A model generated the notes under the pieces. It was given only the letters and a program-made list of their open reading frames with translations, did not search any database and was not told where the DNA came from. From an uncultured Schlesneria sp. (GTDB taxonomy: Bacteria; Planctomycetota; Planctomycetia; Planctomycetales; Planctomycetaceae), in the NCBI GenBank assembly GCA_903899985.1, contig CAIULL010000174.1:24703-88702 (forward strand): a stretch of DNA of 64,000 nt, in the 5' to 3' direction. Of the stretch, positions 38,271 through 46,647 are shown in pieces. Within the stretch, counting starts at the first letter, position 1. Each line of letters opens with the position of its first letter. Position numbers and translations under genes: made by a program.

Positions 38271-39821
38271 ATGCGATCCGTTGTCAGTCCGCTGTTGTTC
38301 GGGCTAATCCCGCTGATTGCGGTCGGTTGTGCATTGCCCGATCGGTCCCTCAGCCGGTCTGAAGATCTCAGGTTCCGCCCTAAAGGATTGCCAAATTCAC
38401 GGGGATCGCAGTTCGCGGCGTCGAACAGTTCGCCCGAATTCGGTTCGCCGAAGACCATCCTTGATTCGGCTCAAAACGAAGTCGATACAAGCAATTCAGA
38501 CAGTGGAAAATCGATCAACCTGGTCAATTTCAAGGCTGAGAAACGGATCACAAGTCCGCAAAAATTCGTGGCAGGTCATTCCTCCGATCTTGAACAGTCG
38601 AATGATGTGATCGAATTCGGGGCCGTTCCATCCACGTTGGATGACCTTCCATCGACGACGCGACAAACGACAGCAAAACAACAGAAAGTGATTACCACGT
38701 TGAACCGGGACTCGTTTTCTGAGGCAGATGTTGAATCGCCAAAAGTCAACCACGCCGATTATCTTATACGCGAAGATCAAAAGAAGCCTCGCATTGAACT
38801 CGTGGGACTGGAAGACGACGTCGCGGAATCCGATTCATCTGAATTTCGTTCATCGGCTTGGGATGAATCAACAGGTCAAAGTCCTGTAAAAAACGCAGAT
38901 GTCGCTGAAGACCAACGATTAGGGACAAATCCTCCGTCCGCGATCCCGATGTGGGCCGATCGCCCGAAGGACCGGGGTGTGGAAGCACCACGTCTTGTAA
39001 AAAAGACTGAATCGAAGAGTTCATCGACGGTTCAGCAGGTCAGCCAGAGCGAGCCCACGCGTGCTTCGACGACCCCGAAATCCACAATGGTCCTGCCTTC
39101 CCTTCCCTGGCAAGCAGATCTTGAGCAGTTGATCGCTCGCGTCGAGCGAGAACTTGCTTCGTCCAAGCCCGAATCAGCAGGAAACGGTAAGGGCGAATAT
39201 GTTAGGAAGCAGGCTCATTTGCGGCTTCTCTATTTAATGGCTCAGCGACAGGAAGAGGCGTTGACGGCCATACCCGGCGTCGAAACTTATGAACAGGAAT
39301 ATTGGCAGCAACTGGTCTGGGCGATGTCGAATTCACTCGATACAGTTCAATATCCCGATGCGACCGAGCGAGCAGCTCAAACGGTTCCGCCGCTGGCGGC
39401 AGCACTAAGGCAGATGCGTGAACAGTCCGCGTTGTCGATCAAAAATATGACGTTTTGCAGGAAGATTTCGTATTTCGGCAACTATGATCGGTTTCCTCGC
39501 AATGAATTCACTCCGGGACACGAGGTACTGCTCTATACGGAGATCGAGAACTTTATCAGTGCGCCGACAGTCGACGGAGAATACCGCACCTCGCTCAAGT
39601 CATTAATCGAAATCACGGATTCCAAAGGAAAGATCGTCTGGACCAAGAGCTTTCCGTCGACGGAAGATTTTTGTCGTAACCCGCGTCGCGATTATTTCCA
39701 CAACTATCAATTCTACATCCCGGAAGATCTTTCAACCGGAGCATACGCTTTGAAGCTGACGATCGTCGACGAACTGAGCCGCAAACGAGTCTCAAACTCG
39801 CTGAATTTCGTGCTCAAGTAA
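38271..39821 (+). CDS. Hypothetical lipoprotein with conserved C-terminal domain
   Basis: 516 residues. The signal peptide ends in a lipobox (LIAVGC, Cys at about residue 20), so it is probably membrane-anchored by lipid. Residues about 40-280 are low-complexity, Ser/Asp/Glu-rich and likely disordered. From about residue 285 a structured region begins (LPWQADLEQLIARVERELA), with a helical part and then a beta domain of about 130 residues (FTPGHEVLLYTEIENFISAP, IEITDSKGKIVWTKSF, YFHNYQFYIPEDLSTGAYAL) that resembles a beta-sandwich module. Not recognised beyond planctomycete-style envelope proteins. Confidence 0.7.
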   Translation: MRSVVSPLLFGLIPLIAVGCALPDRSLSRSEDLRFRPKGLPNSRGSQFAASNSSPEFGSPKTILDSAQNEVDTSNSDSGKSINLVNFKAEKRITSPQKFVAGHSSDLEQSNDVIEFGAVPSTLDDLPSTTRQTTAKQQKVITTLNRDSFSEADVESPKVNHADYLIREDQKKPRIELVGLEDDVAESDSSEFRSSAWDESTGQSPVKNADVAEDQRLGTNPPSAIPMWADRPKDRGVEAPRLVKKTESKSSSTVQQVSQSEPTRASTTPKSTMVLPSLPWQADLEQLIARVERELASSKPESAGNGKGEYVRKQAHLRLLYLMAQRQEEALTAIPGVETYEQEYWQQLVWAMSNSLDTVQYPDATERAAQTVPPLAAALRQMREQSALSIKNMTFCRKISYFGNYDRFPRNEFTPGHEVLLYTEIENFISAPTVDGEYRTSLKSLIEITDSKGKIVWTKSFPSTEDFCRNPRRDYFHNYQFYIPEDLSTGAYALKLTIVDELSRKRVSNSLNFVLK

Positions 39822-39968
39822 AAATACGACTGATCGAACAATAAATACAAGTCGCGAAGAAAGATGCAGCCAATCCCACTCCCACTCCCACTGCGTGAGT
39901 GGTCAATGGGCCTTTGCCCCGGGACAGGCAAAACGTTTCGACGATCCAAAGTTCTCACCAAGACGGGC

Positions 39969-40964
39969 CTACTGAAGAAGACTTCTCTGCAACACCTCTT
40001 GTGCCTGCGAAAAATAGGGCTGCCAGACGATTTCGGGGCGAGAATACTTCAGGCAATCTCGCACTTTTTGCAAGGTATTCAATGCCATGTGCGGACAGCG
40101 ATTGCAGGCACATGTTTCTCCCGTTGAGGTCATAATTCCGGGGACCGGAATGTATTCGTGCTGCGGTGCCAGCTTCTTCAATGGATGGATCATGTTTGCT
40201 TCGGTGGCGACAAGAAACGTTTTAGGTTCTGTGACCGACGCGACATACTTCCGCATCTTTTCGGTCCCGCCAATGATGTCTGAAACTTCAAGAATGTTGG
40301 CAGGACATTCGGGGTGAGACATCACCAAAGACCCAGGATGATTGCGTTTGGCTCGCAACAGGTCTTGCACGCTAAAGACTTCGTGAACCATGCACGAGCC
40401 AGGCCAAAGGATCATTGGTCGACCTGTCACCGAACTCAAATAACGCCCCAGATGCTGATCAGGAACAAACAGGATTTCTTTATCAGCAGGAACCCGGTCG
40501 ATAATCTCGCGAGCGTTACCACTCGTCACGATCCAATCGCACAGTGATTTGACTGCAGCAGTGGTGTTGATATACGCCACAGTCTGAAAGTCGTGCCCTT
40601 TCGCTCGCAATTCGGCCTGGTACGCAGCCAAGCGATCCACAGGGCAGCTTTCGGCCAGCGAACAGCCCGCATGCAAATCCGGCATCAGGACTTTCTTTTC
40701 AGGACTCAGAATCTTGGCCGATTCGCCCATGAAATGAACGCCGCAAAATACGATTGTCGATGTCTTCACCTGTGTCGCATCGCGAGCTAGTTTCAAACTG
40801 TCGCCGGTAAAGTCAGCGATATCCTGCAGGTCTCCATCAACGTAGAAGTGCGCGAGGATCGACGCATCGCGTTCTTTTTTCAAAGACTCGATCTCGTCCA
40901 TCAGATCCAGAGGATCTTCGTAGGCCTCGACGGGTGAGTTAATGTTGACGACGGGGAGTTCCAT
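39969..40964 (-). CDS. nadA: Quinolinate synthase
   Basis: 331 residues. It condenses iminoaspartate and dihydroxyacetone phosphate to quinolinate in NAD biosynthesis, using a 4Fe-4S cluster. Conserved segments: [38 protein letters not shown], the first cluster Cys in [22 protein letters not shown] and the C-terminal [15 protein letters not shown]. The ATG at 40964 is used. nadB and nadC are not beside it. Confidence 0.96.
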   Translation of the reverse strand: MELPVVNINSPVEAYEDPLDLMDEIESLKKERDASILAHFYVDGDLQDIADFTGDSLKLARDATQVKTSTIVFCGVHFMGESAKILSPEKKVLMPDLHAGCSLAESCPVDRLAAYQAELRAKGHDFQTVAYINTTAAVKSLCDWIVTSGNAREIIDRVPADKEILFVPDQHLGRYLSSVTGRPMILWPGSCMVHEVFSVQDLLRAKRNHPGSLVMSHPECPANILEVSDIIGGTEKMRKYVASVTEPKTFLVATEANMIHPLKKLAPQHEYIPVPGIMTSTGETCACNRCPHMALNTLQKVRDCLKYSRPEIVWQPYFSQAQEVLQRSLLQ

Positions 40965-41381
40965 GTTCTGTCCTGTTTCAAATCCGCAATGACGCAGATG
41001 GATTCTATTTCGTGACCTGTAAATAGGAAATGACGTTAACTAACTTTCTGATTTTCTTCGCCCCGAAGGGTTACATCTTGAACGATTTTTCCTCGGCCTT
41101 GATCTTGCTGTGCGAAGGAATCAGAGTCTTTTCCAAGGAAGACTCTTTGCCTCGTCCGGCGAAAATCCACAAGCACAGCTTGACCGAGTACGGACAAGCT
41201 GTGGCACAAATCTCATACAAACGTCGCAGTCTGGCAAAAACGTTGGAATACTCGTGGTCCCATCGACGGTCACCGATTTCTTTCTCAAGTTTTCAGATTC
41301 GCCTGTCGATGGCTCGCAGGAGAGGACGAAATGTCGATGAGGAGGACCATAGCCGACGCGTCCAGTGTCGGAGGGAATCAC
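40965..41381. other. Divergent intergenic region, no supported gene
   Basis: 417 bases between nadA (minus) and the ftsW-type gene (plus). A plus-strand frame from 41030 overlaps the ftsW start and is not protein-like. An 8-bp hairpin (AGAGTCTT at 41123-41130 with AAGACTCT at 41139-41146) is present, of unknown role. Confidence 0.45.
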
Positions 41382-42482
41382 ATGGAATTGAGTCGGCAGC
41401 TCTTCGTAGCCTTTGCCGCCCTGTTATTGGGGTTCGGCTTGCTGATGGTGCACAGTTCCAGTGTTACCTCGTGGCCGACCGAATTTGACCAGGTCCATCT
41501 CTCGCGACATCTGGTGTTTCTGTTGATTGGCGTGATCGCGGCACGATTCGCTGCATTCCAAACACCGGAATTCTGGAAGCGGTTTGCTCCCTGGTTGTTC
41601 GTAATCACCATCGCGCTGTTGGTCCTCGTCCTGGTACCGGGGATTGGAGTTCGAGTGAAAGGGGCACAGCGATGGATTCGAATTCCAGGGATTTCCGCTC
41701 AACCCTCAGAACTGGCAAAGATCGCAGTCCCTCTGACGATGTGCTGGCTGGTCGACTGGAATCGAGATCGACTTTCCCACTGGTTTACGGGAACGGTCCC
41801 CTTTGTGATTCCTGTTCTGATTGCAGTGCCTCTCGTCCTGATCGAGCCCGATCTGGGCACGGCTGTTTTTCTGCTCGGCAGTGCCACGTTGGTTCTTTTC
41901 CTGGGTGGATGGCCCCTGCGAAACTTTCTGCTAGGAATTGGCGTTTGTGTTCCTGTCGCCATCGGCACATTGGCCATGAAGCCGTATCAGCAGCGCCGAA
42001 TTGCCGGCTTTCTGGAAAGCTGGGCCAATTTTGACGCTGCACCTTATCAACTGAAGCAGTCGCTGGTAACTTTGGGCGCAGGTGGGCTGCACGGTGTCGG
42101 ATTAGGACGCGGCTGGCAAAAGTTGAGCTTTCTTCCCGAAGCAAACACCGACTTCGTATTCGCGGTCATCGGCGAAGAATTAGGCCTGATCGGCACACTC
42201 AGCCTGATTGCACTCTGGTGCGGCTTATACCTGTCCGGCTTGCGAATGTTGAATCATCTCGACCGAAGGCGCTTCGCCTACCTGGCCAGTTTCACTCTGC
42301 TGACGCAGTTAACTGGTCAGGCGATGTTAAACATGGCAGTCGTCACAGCCATGGTCCCCCCCAAAGGGATTTCGCATCCCCTGATCAGCGCCGGCGGAAG
42401 CAATCTCATCGTTAGCCTGATCGCAATCGGTATCGTTCTGAGCCTGTCACGAAACGATGGTCGAGAATCTCGCTTAGCTTGA
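41382..42482 (+). CDS. ftsW: FtsW/RodA/SpoVE-family peptidoglycan polymerase
   Basis: 366 residues with about ten membrane helices. SEDS-family proteins polymerise lipid II glycan strands at the inner membrane with a partner transpeptidase. Motifs include GVRVKGAQRWIRIPGISAQPSELAK, IEPDLGTAVF, FLPEANTDFVFAVIGEELG and the C-terminal PPKGISHPLISAGGSNL. The last favours FtsW over RodA. ATG at 41382 is chosen for the GGAGGGA site upstream; an in-frame ATG at 41331 is possible. It stands alone, away from murC-murB-ddl. Whether it serves division or elongation in an FtsZ-less planctomycete is open. Confidence 0.88.
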   Translation: MELSRQLFVAFAALLLGFGLLMVHSSSVTSWPTEFDQVHLSRHLVFLLIGVIAARFAAFQTPEFWKRFAPWLFVITIALLVLVLVPGIGVRVKGAQRWIRIPGISAQPSELAKIAVPLTMCWLVDWNRDRLSHWFTGTVPFVIPVLIAVPLVLIEPDLGTAVFLLGSATLVLFLGGWPLRNFLLGIGVCVPVAIGTLAMKPYQQRRIAGFLESWANFDAAPYQLKQSLVTLGAGGLHGVGLGRGWQKLSFLPEANTDFVFAVIGEELGLIGTLSLIALWCGLYLSGLRMLNHLDRRRFAYLASFTLLTQLTGQAMLNMAVVTAMVPPKGISHPLISAGGSNLIVSLIAIGIVLSLSRNDGRESRLA

Positions 42483-42608
42483 CTGACACCTTACCCTGAC
42501 GGTCTTGCGTGGCAAATTCCTGGATCGATATCCTCTCACGGTATGTCTTGTGATTAATTGCGCGAATACGATCCGTTGATTCGTTAAGGTCGTCAGCGAG
42601 GCGCGGCG

Positions 42609-43292
42609 ATGCGATTTCCTTTACTTACAATCCTTTGTCTTCTGGTTGGCAGTGTGAGCATTGCCGCTGATAATCAGGCTGAATCAGCAGCGATCCAAAA
42701 GATCGAGTTGCTGGGTGGTAACGTTACCCGAGATGAGATGTTGCCGGGTCATCCGGTGATTCTCATTGATTTGCGGCGGTGCGAACGGTTCAGCGACCAC
42801 TATGTACGGCTACTAGAGTCAATAACTCCAGTTACAACACTCAATCTCAGCGAAACCAGGATCACCGACGTTGGCCTGAACAAAATCTGTGAACTCAATC
42901 GCCTGACGACGCTCGTGCTTGAAAATACGCAGATCACTGATCTCGGAGTGAAGAAACTCAGCCAGCTGAAACAGTTGGTTAATCTCGACCTTCAGGCCAC
43001 GCGAATCACAGGGCTTGGTTTGAGGGAAGTTGGTGAACGCACGCAGCTCGCTAATCTCGATTTGAGTAATAGCGACATTACTGACGCTGGTATGAAAGAA
43101 TTGAGTGGCCTGACTCGACTGAAGAAACTAGAACTTTGCGGGACGAAAATCACGGATGCAGGTTTAAAAGAGCTAACTAACCTCACAAACCTTGAAACGC
43201 TCGACCTTCGAAAGACGAAAGCGAGTGCAGAACAACTCAAGAAAACTCTGCAGAAGACCAGGATCACAAATTGTTTTGGGATTTCCTTCTGA
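42609..43292 (+). CDS. Exported leucine-rich repeat protein
   Basis: 227 residues. A signal peptide (MRFPLLTILCLLVGSVSIA) precedes a stack of 24-residue leucine-rich repeats. At least five units follow the pattern LxxLxLxxTxITDxGLKxLxxLxx, for example LTTLVLENTQITDLGVKKL and LKKLELCGTKITDAGLKEL. Such repeats bind proteins or glycans outside the cytoplasm. This compact RNI-like form is common in planctomycetes. No partner is adjacent. Confidence 0.88.
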   Translation: MRFPLLTILCLLVGSVSIAADNQAESAAIQKIELLGGNVTRDEMLPGHPVILIDLRRCERFSDHYVRLLESITPVTTLNLSETRITDVGLNKICELNRLTTLVLENTQITDLGVKKLSQLKQLVNLDLQATRITGLGLREVGERTQLANLDLSNSDITDAGMKELSGLTRLKKLELCGTKITDAGLKELTNLTNLETLDLRKTKASAEQLKKTLQKTRITNCFGISF

Positions 43293-43507
43293 CCATGGAT
43301 TCGTTGCCCGTGTCGTACCACAAAGGCTAGCAACAGGCTGCTAATCATCTTGCACCTCCCCAGAGAACTTCACTCCTGATTCGCGCCGTTGAGTTTGAGA
43401 CACGATTCGAGATTCTCTTTGATTTTCGGTGCCATTTGTTTTCGACGAGGACAACGACTTCCATTCGTTCTTGGAGGCATCGGTGGTTTTACGCCGGATT
43501 GTCCGCA

Positions 43508-43543
43508 AAAAAAGGCTCGTTGGAAAATCCTCCCAACGAGCCG
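43508..43543 (-). terminator. Rho-independent terminator after the Gfo/Idh/MocA gene
   Basis: On the minus strand a perfect 10-bp stem (GGCTCGTTGG / CCAACGAGCC, 43534-43543 with 43515-43524) with a 9-base loop is followed by a T-run. It lies about 28 bases past the oxidoreductase stop. Confidence 0.9.
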
Positions 43544-43571
43544 GTTGAAAAACTAAGAGTCGAACAAGCGA

Positions 43572-44948
43572 TTAATACTCGCGGGTTGTTTTGATCCCAG
43601 GAGCGGGAATCGGGTATTTCCCGTCGGCGTTGGCCAGCAGTGGAGCCGGGCCGTCCAGGGTTAGCTTGTCGACGTCAGGTGCGAACTCATGTTCAGAGTT
43701 CAGAATTTCATCGTAGGTTACGATGCGACCTGTATGGCAGGCCATGCGGCCCATCGAGGTGACAAGACTCGCCTCGGCACCACGCTTGGCTTCGTTGTAC
43801 GGCGTGTCCTGACGGATCGCGTGCATAATGTGATCCCATTCCAACTGGTAGGGATTTGGTTCAGGATCTTTACAGCGCCAGACCACCTGGTCTTCTGTCA
43901 TTTTCTGTCCCTTGAAGATTCTAGCCTTCGATGGGGCATGTCCGGCTTGCGAAATCACGGCTGAACCCTTGCTGCCGTGGCAGTAACTGGCGAATTCGTT
44001 GGCGCAATTGATCATGCCGCGACCTTCGAGGAACAGTTTCGCTCCGTCCGCAAAAGTGTATTCGACCGAGTACGTGTCGAAGTTCTGATCAATGTAGTCG
44101 CCTCGATAATGACGTCCGCCGTAACCCTTGGCTTCCACGGGCCAGGCATCCTTCATCCAGCAGCATTCATCGATGTTGTGAATCAGGAAGTCGCTGAATC
44201 CACCACCGCTGGCCCACAGGAATCCGTGGAAGTTCTGGATCTGGTACATCAGTTCGCTGAGTTTGCCTTGATTCTTGCCAACGAACGCCGATCCGGTGGG
44301 CCCGGTGACCCGGTAGGCTCTCAGCATATTCAATTCGCCAAGTTCCCCATCCTTGATCCGCTTGAACAGTTCGCCGCGGCCTTCGCAATGACGGCACATC
44401 AGGCCGACGCCGACCTTCAGGTTCTTCTTAACCGACTCTTCGTACAGGGCCAGCATCTTCCTCGTGCTGGGACCGTCAACGGTCGTGGGCTTTTCCATAA
44501 AGACGTTCAAGCCGCGATCAATTGCGTACTTGAAGTGGACCCAGCGAAACGCGACGGGGGTCGTCAGGATGACGACGTCACCTTTTTTGAGCGAATCCAT
44601 GGCAGGCTTGTAGGCGTCGAATCCGATGAACTTGCGCTCTTCAGGAACGTCGACCATCTCTTTGAATTTGCCTTTCAGCGAATCAAAGCTTCCCTTCAGT
44701 TTCTCAGGGAAGACATCGGCCATGGCGGTCAGTTTCACCGGACCGAGTTTCGTCGACAAAGCGTTTTCAGCAGCTCCGGTGCCGCGTCCGCCGGCGCCGA
44801 TCAGAGCGACCTGGATGGTATTGGTTTCCCCTGCATAAACATGTTTAGGGATCACGACTCCGGCGAGCGCCGATGCGGCGGCAACTGTGCCGGTTGCTTT
44901 GAGAAGATCGCGGCGAGATACGCCGCTGGTCGATTCGATGCTTTCCAC
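43572..44948 (-). CDS. Gfo/Idh/MocA-family oxidoreductase, Tat-exported
   Basis: 458 residues. A Tat signal (SRRDLLKATGTVAAASALAG) indicates export of a cofactor-loaded protein. The Rossmann motif ALIGAGGRGTGAAENAL and the EKP motif (VFMEKPTTVDGPS) are intact; the C-terminal domain includes WASGGGFSDFLIHNIDECCW. Family members oxidise or rearrange sugars with NAD(P); planctomycetes have many exported paralogues linked to polysaccharide breakdown. The substrate is unknown. Followed by a strong terminator. Confidence 0.9.
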   Translation of the reverse strand: MESIESTSGVSRRDLLKATGTVAAASALAGVVIPKHVYAGETNTIQVALIGAGGRGTGAAENALSTKLGPVKLTAMADVFPEKLKGSFDSLKGKFKEMVDVPEERKFIGFDAYKPAMDSLKKGDVVILTTPVAFRWVHFKYAIDRGLNVFMEKPTTVDGPSTRKMLALYEESVKKNLKVGVGLMCRHCEGRGELFKRIKDGELGELNMLRAYRVTGPTGSAFVGKNQGKLSELMYQIQNFHGFLWASGGGFSDFLIHNIDECCWMKDAWPVEAKGYGGRHYRGDYIDQNFDTYSVEYTFADGAKLFLEGRGMINCANEFASYCHGSKGSAVISQAGHAPSKARIFKGQKMTEDQVVWRCKDPEPNPYQLEWDHIMHAIRQDTPYNEAKRGAEASLVTSMGRMACHTGRIVTYDEILNSEHEFAPDVDKLTLDGPAPLLANADGKYPIPAPGIKTTREY

Positions 44949-45231
44949 GGTTGAGACTCCTCATTGAGATGGCCAACAGGCCACGCCGAAAAATGAATTA
45001 CAACCCCTGACAATACTTTGAACGCTGGACTTGTGGAAGTCACTTCCGTACTCTCCGAAGGTCATTTTTTGTGTTTGAAGCAGGAAGAGCCAGTCTTCGT
45101 TTTCACGCCGAATTCAGGATGGCGCTGAAGGCCTAGCACTGTCCGGCGACGAAAAGAAGTGTCACTTTCCTGGACCAGATTACATTTCTTCATATTCAAC
45201 TTAAGGTTCTTTAACAGCAGGAGTTCGCTCG

Positions 45232-46401
45232 ATGGCTGGTCTACGCCCCTCTCGGTTCGACAACGGATTCTTGATTGCACTCGCTGGATTGCTCTACTGG
45301 GAGCAAACGGCTTTTTCGCAGCAAAGCAATCAATTGAGCGCTGCAGTACAGCCATTCGTCGAAAAGGGGGCGCTTGCCGGAGCAGTGATGCTCGTGGCCG
45401 ACAAAGACAAAATTCTGTCAGTTGAGACTGCTGGATACGCCGACGTCGCAGCAAAGCAGCCGATCAAGGCTGACGGGCTCTTTTGGATTGCCTCAATGAG
45501 CAAACCGGTTACCGGTACGGCACTGATGGTGCTGGTTGACGAAGGCAAAGTGCAACTCGACGACCCTGTCGAAAAATATCTGCCGGAATTCAAAGGGACC
45601 TGGATGATCACAGAGCAGGACAATGATCATCAGGTTCTGCGCCATCCATCCAGACCCATCACGATTCGAGACACCTTGCGGCACACTAGCGGGATGCCGT
45701 TCCAGTCGGCCATGGAAAAGCCGACACTGGATGGACTACCCCTTTCGGTCGCTGTTCGCAGTTATGCGATGACCCCGCTCGTGTATGAACCGGGAACGAA
45801 GTATCAGTATTCAAACGCCGGGATCAACACCGCTGCCAGGATCATCGAAGTTGTCGAGAAGCAATCGTTTGAAGACTTTTTGCAGCAGCGTTTTTTTGAT
45901 CCCCTCGGCATGAAAGACACGACTTTCTGGCCCAACGATGAACAGGTCACGCGAGTCGTCAAAGCATACTCTCCAGCCGAAGATAAGCAGGGGTTGAAAG
46001 AGGTCAAGATCAGCCAGTTGACCTATCCATTGAACGACCGAAGACGAGGTCCAATGCCGGCGGGCGGACTTTTTTCCACCGCAGCTGATATGGGCATCTT
46101 CTGCCAGATGATCCTCAACAACGGCGAGTTTAAAGGGAAGAGGTACCTTTCCGAGAAGGCAGTCAAGGAGATGGCCACTCGCCAGACTGGAGAAGGGATT
46201 AAAGACAGCTACGGCCTCGGTTGGGCTGTAGGCGATGGCTGGCTTGGTCACGGCGGAGCACTCGCCACCAATATGACCGTCTTCTACAAAAATGGCATTG
46301 CTACTGTCTGGCTGATCCAGCACGCGGGGTTTCCTCAAGACGGAGACAAAGCTCACGGAGCATTCATGCAGGCCGCGCAGAAACTGGCACTTTCAAAGTA
46401 A
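45232..46401 (+). CDS. Exported serine hydrolase, class C beta-lactamase family
   Basis: 389 residues. A signal peptide of about 30 residues leads into a PF00144-type domain. The catalytic Ser-x-x-Lys is in IASMSKPVTG (about residue 87), the Tyr-x-Asn in YQYSNAGINTAA, and the HGG-like third motif in WLGHGGALATN. Family members include esterases, D-aminopeptidases and beta-lactamases; nothing here picks one. ATG at 45232 begins the signal peptide. Confidence 0.88.
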   Translation: MAGLRPSRFDNGFLIALAGLLYWEQTAFSQQSNQLSAAVQPFVEKGALAGAVMLVADKDKILSVETAGYADVAAKQPIKADGLFWIASMSKPVTGTALMVLVDEGKVQLDDPVEKYLPEFKGTWMITEQDNDHQVLRHPSRPITIRDTLRHTSGMPFQSAMEKPTLDGLPLSVAVRSYAMTPLVYEPGTKYQYSNAGINTAARIIEVVEKQSFEDFLQQRFFDPLGMKDTTFWPNDEQVTRVVKAYSPAEDKQGLKEVKISQLTYPLNDRRRGPMPAGGLFSTAADMGIFCQMILNNGEFKGKRYLSEKAVKEMATRQTGEGIKDSYGLGWAVGDGWLGHGGALATNMTVFYKNGIATVWLIQHAGFPQDGDKAHGAFMQAAQKLALSK

Positions 46402-46458
46402 CCGGTGATTGCCCGTTTGAAATCATCTGTACCCGATTGATTTTCGGAATTTGCATGC

Positions 46459-46493
46459 CACTGCATGGCCGTCGTCCGCCATGCAGTGCTCTT
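46459..46493 (+). terminator. Possible hairpin terminator after the serine hydrolase gene
   Basis: A perfect 11-bp stem (CACTGCATGGC at 46459-46469 with 46478-46488) encloses an 8-base loop and is followed by CTCTTTAAG, a poor T-tract. Position, 58 bases after the stop, fits a terminator. Confidence 0.5.
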
Positions 46494-46647
46494 TAAGTTA
46501 AAACAGAGGATAGCATTCTTGTCGCAGGGCTCCGAAGCAATGGCACGGGCACCTGAATTCAAGGCACGTCCATTTATAAATTATACCAGAGCGGACTCGA
46601 CTCAAATGTCATCTGGTGAACGGCACCCTGTCTACTGACGGGGCAAG

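Noticed and set aside
39868..39905. CCCACT triple repeat with a short hairpin after the lipoprotein gene
   Set aside because: Only a 5-bp stem and no T-run; too weak to call a terminator or regulatory repeat.
41030..41488. Plus-strand frame upstream of and overlapping ftsW
   Set aside because: Its second half overlaps ftsW in another frame and its composition (Arg/Ser-rich tail) is not protein-like; no ribosome site.
43977..44954. 325-codon plus-strand open frame
   Set aside because: It lies wholly antisense to the Gfo/Idh/MocA gene, whose Tat signal, Rossmann and EKP motifs are unambiguous.
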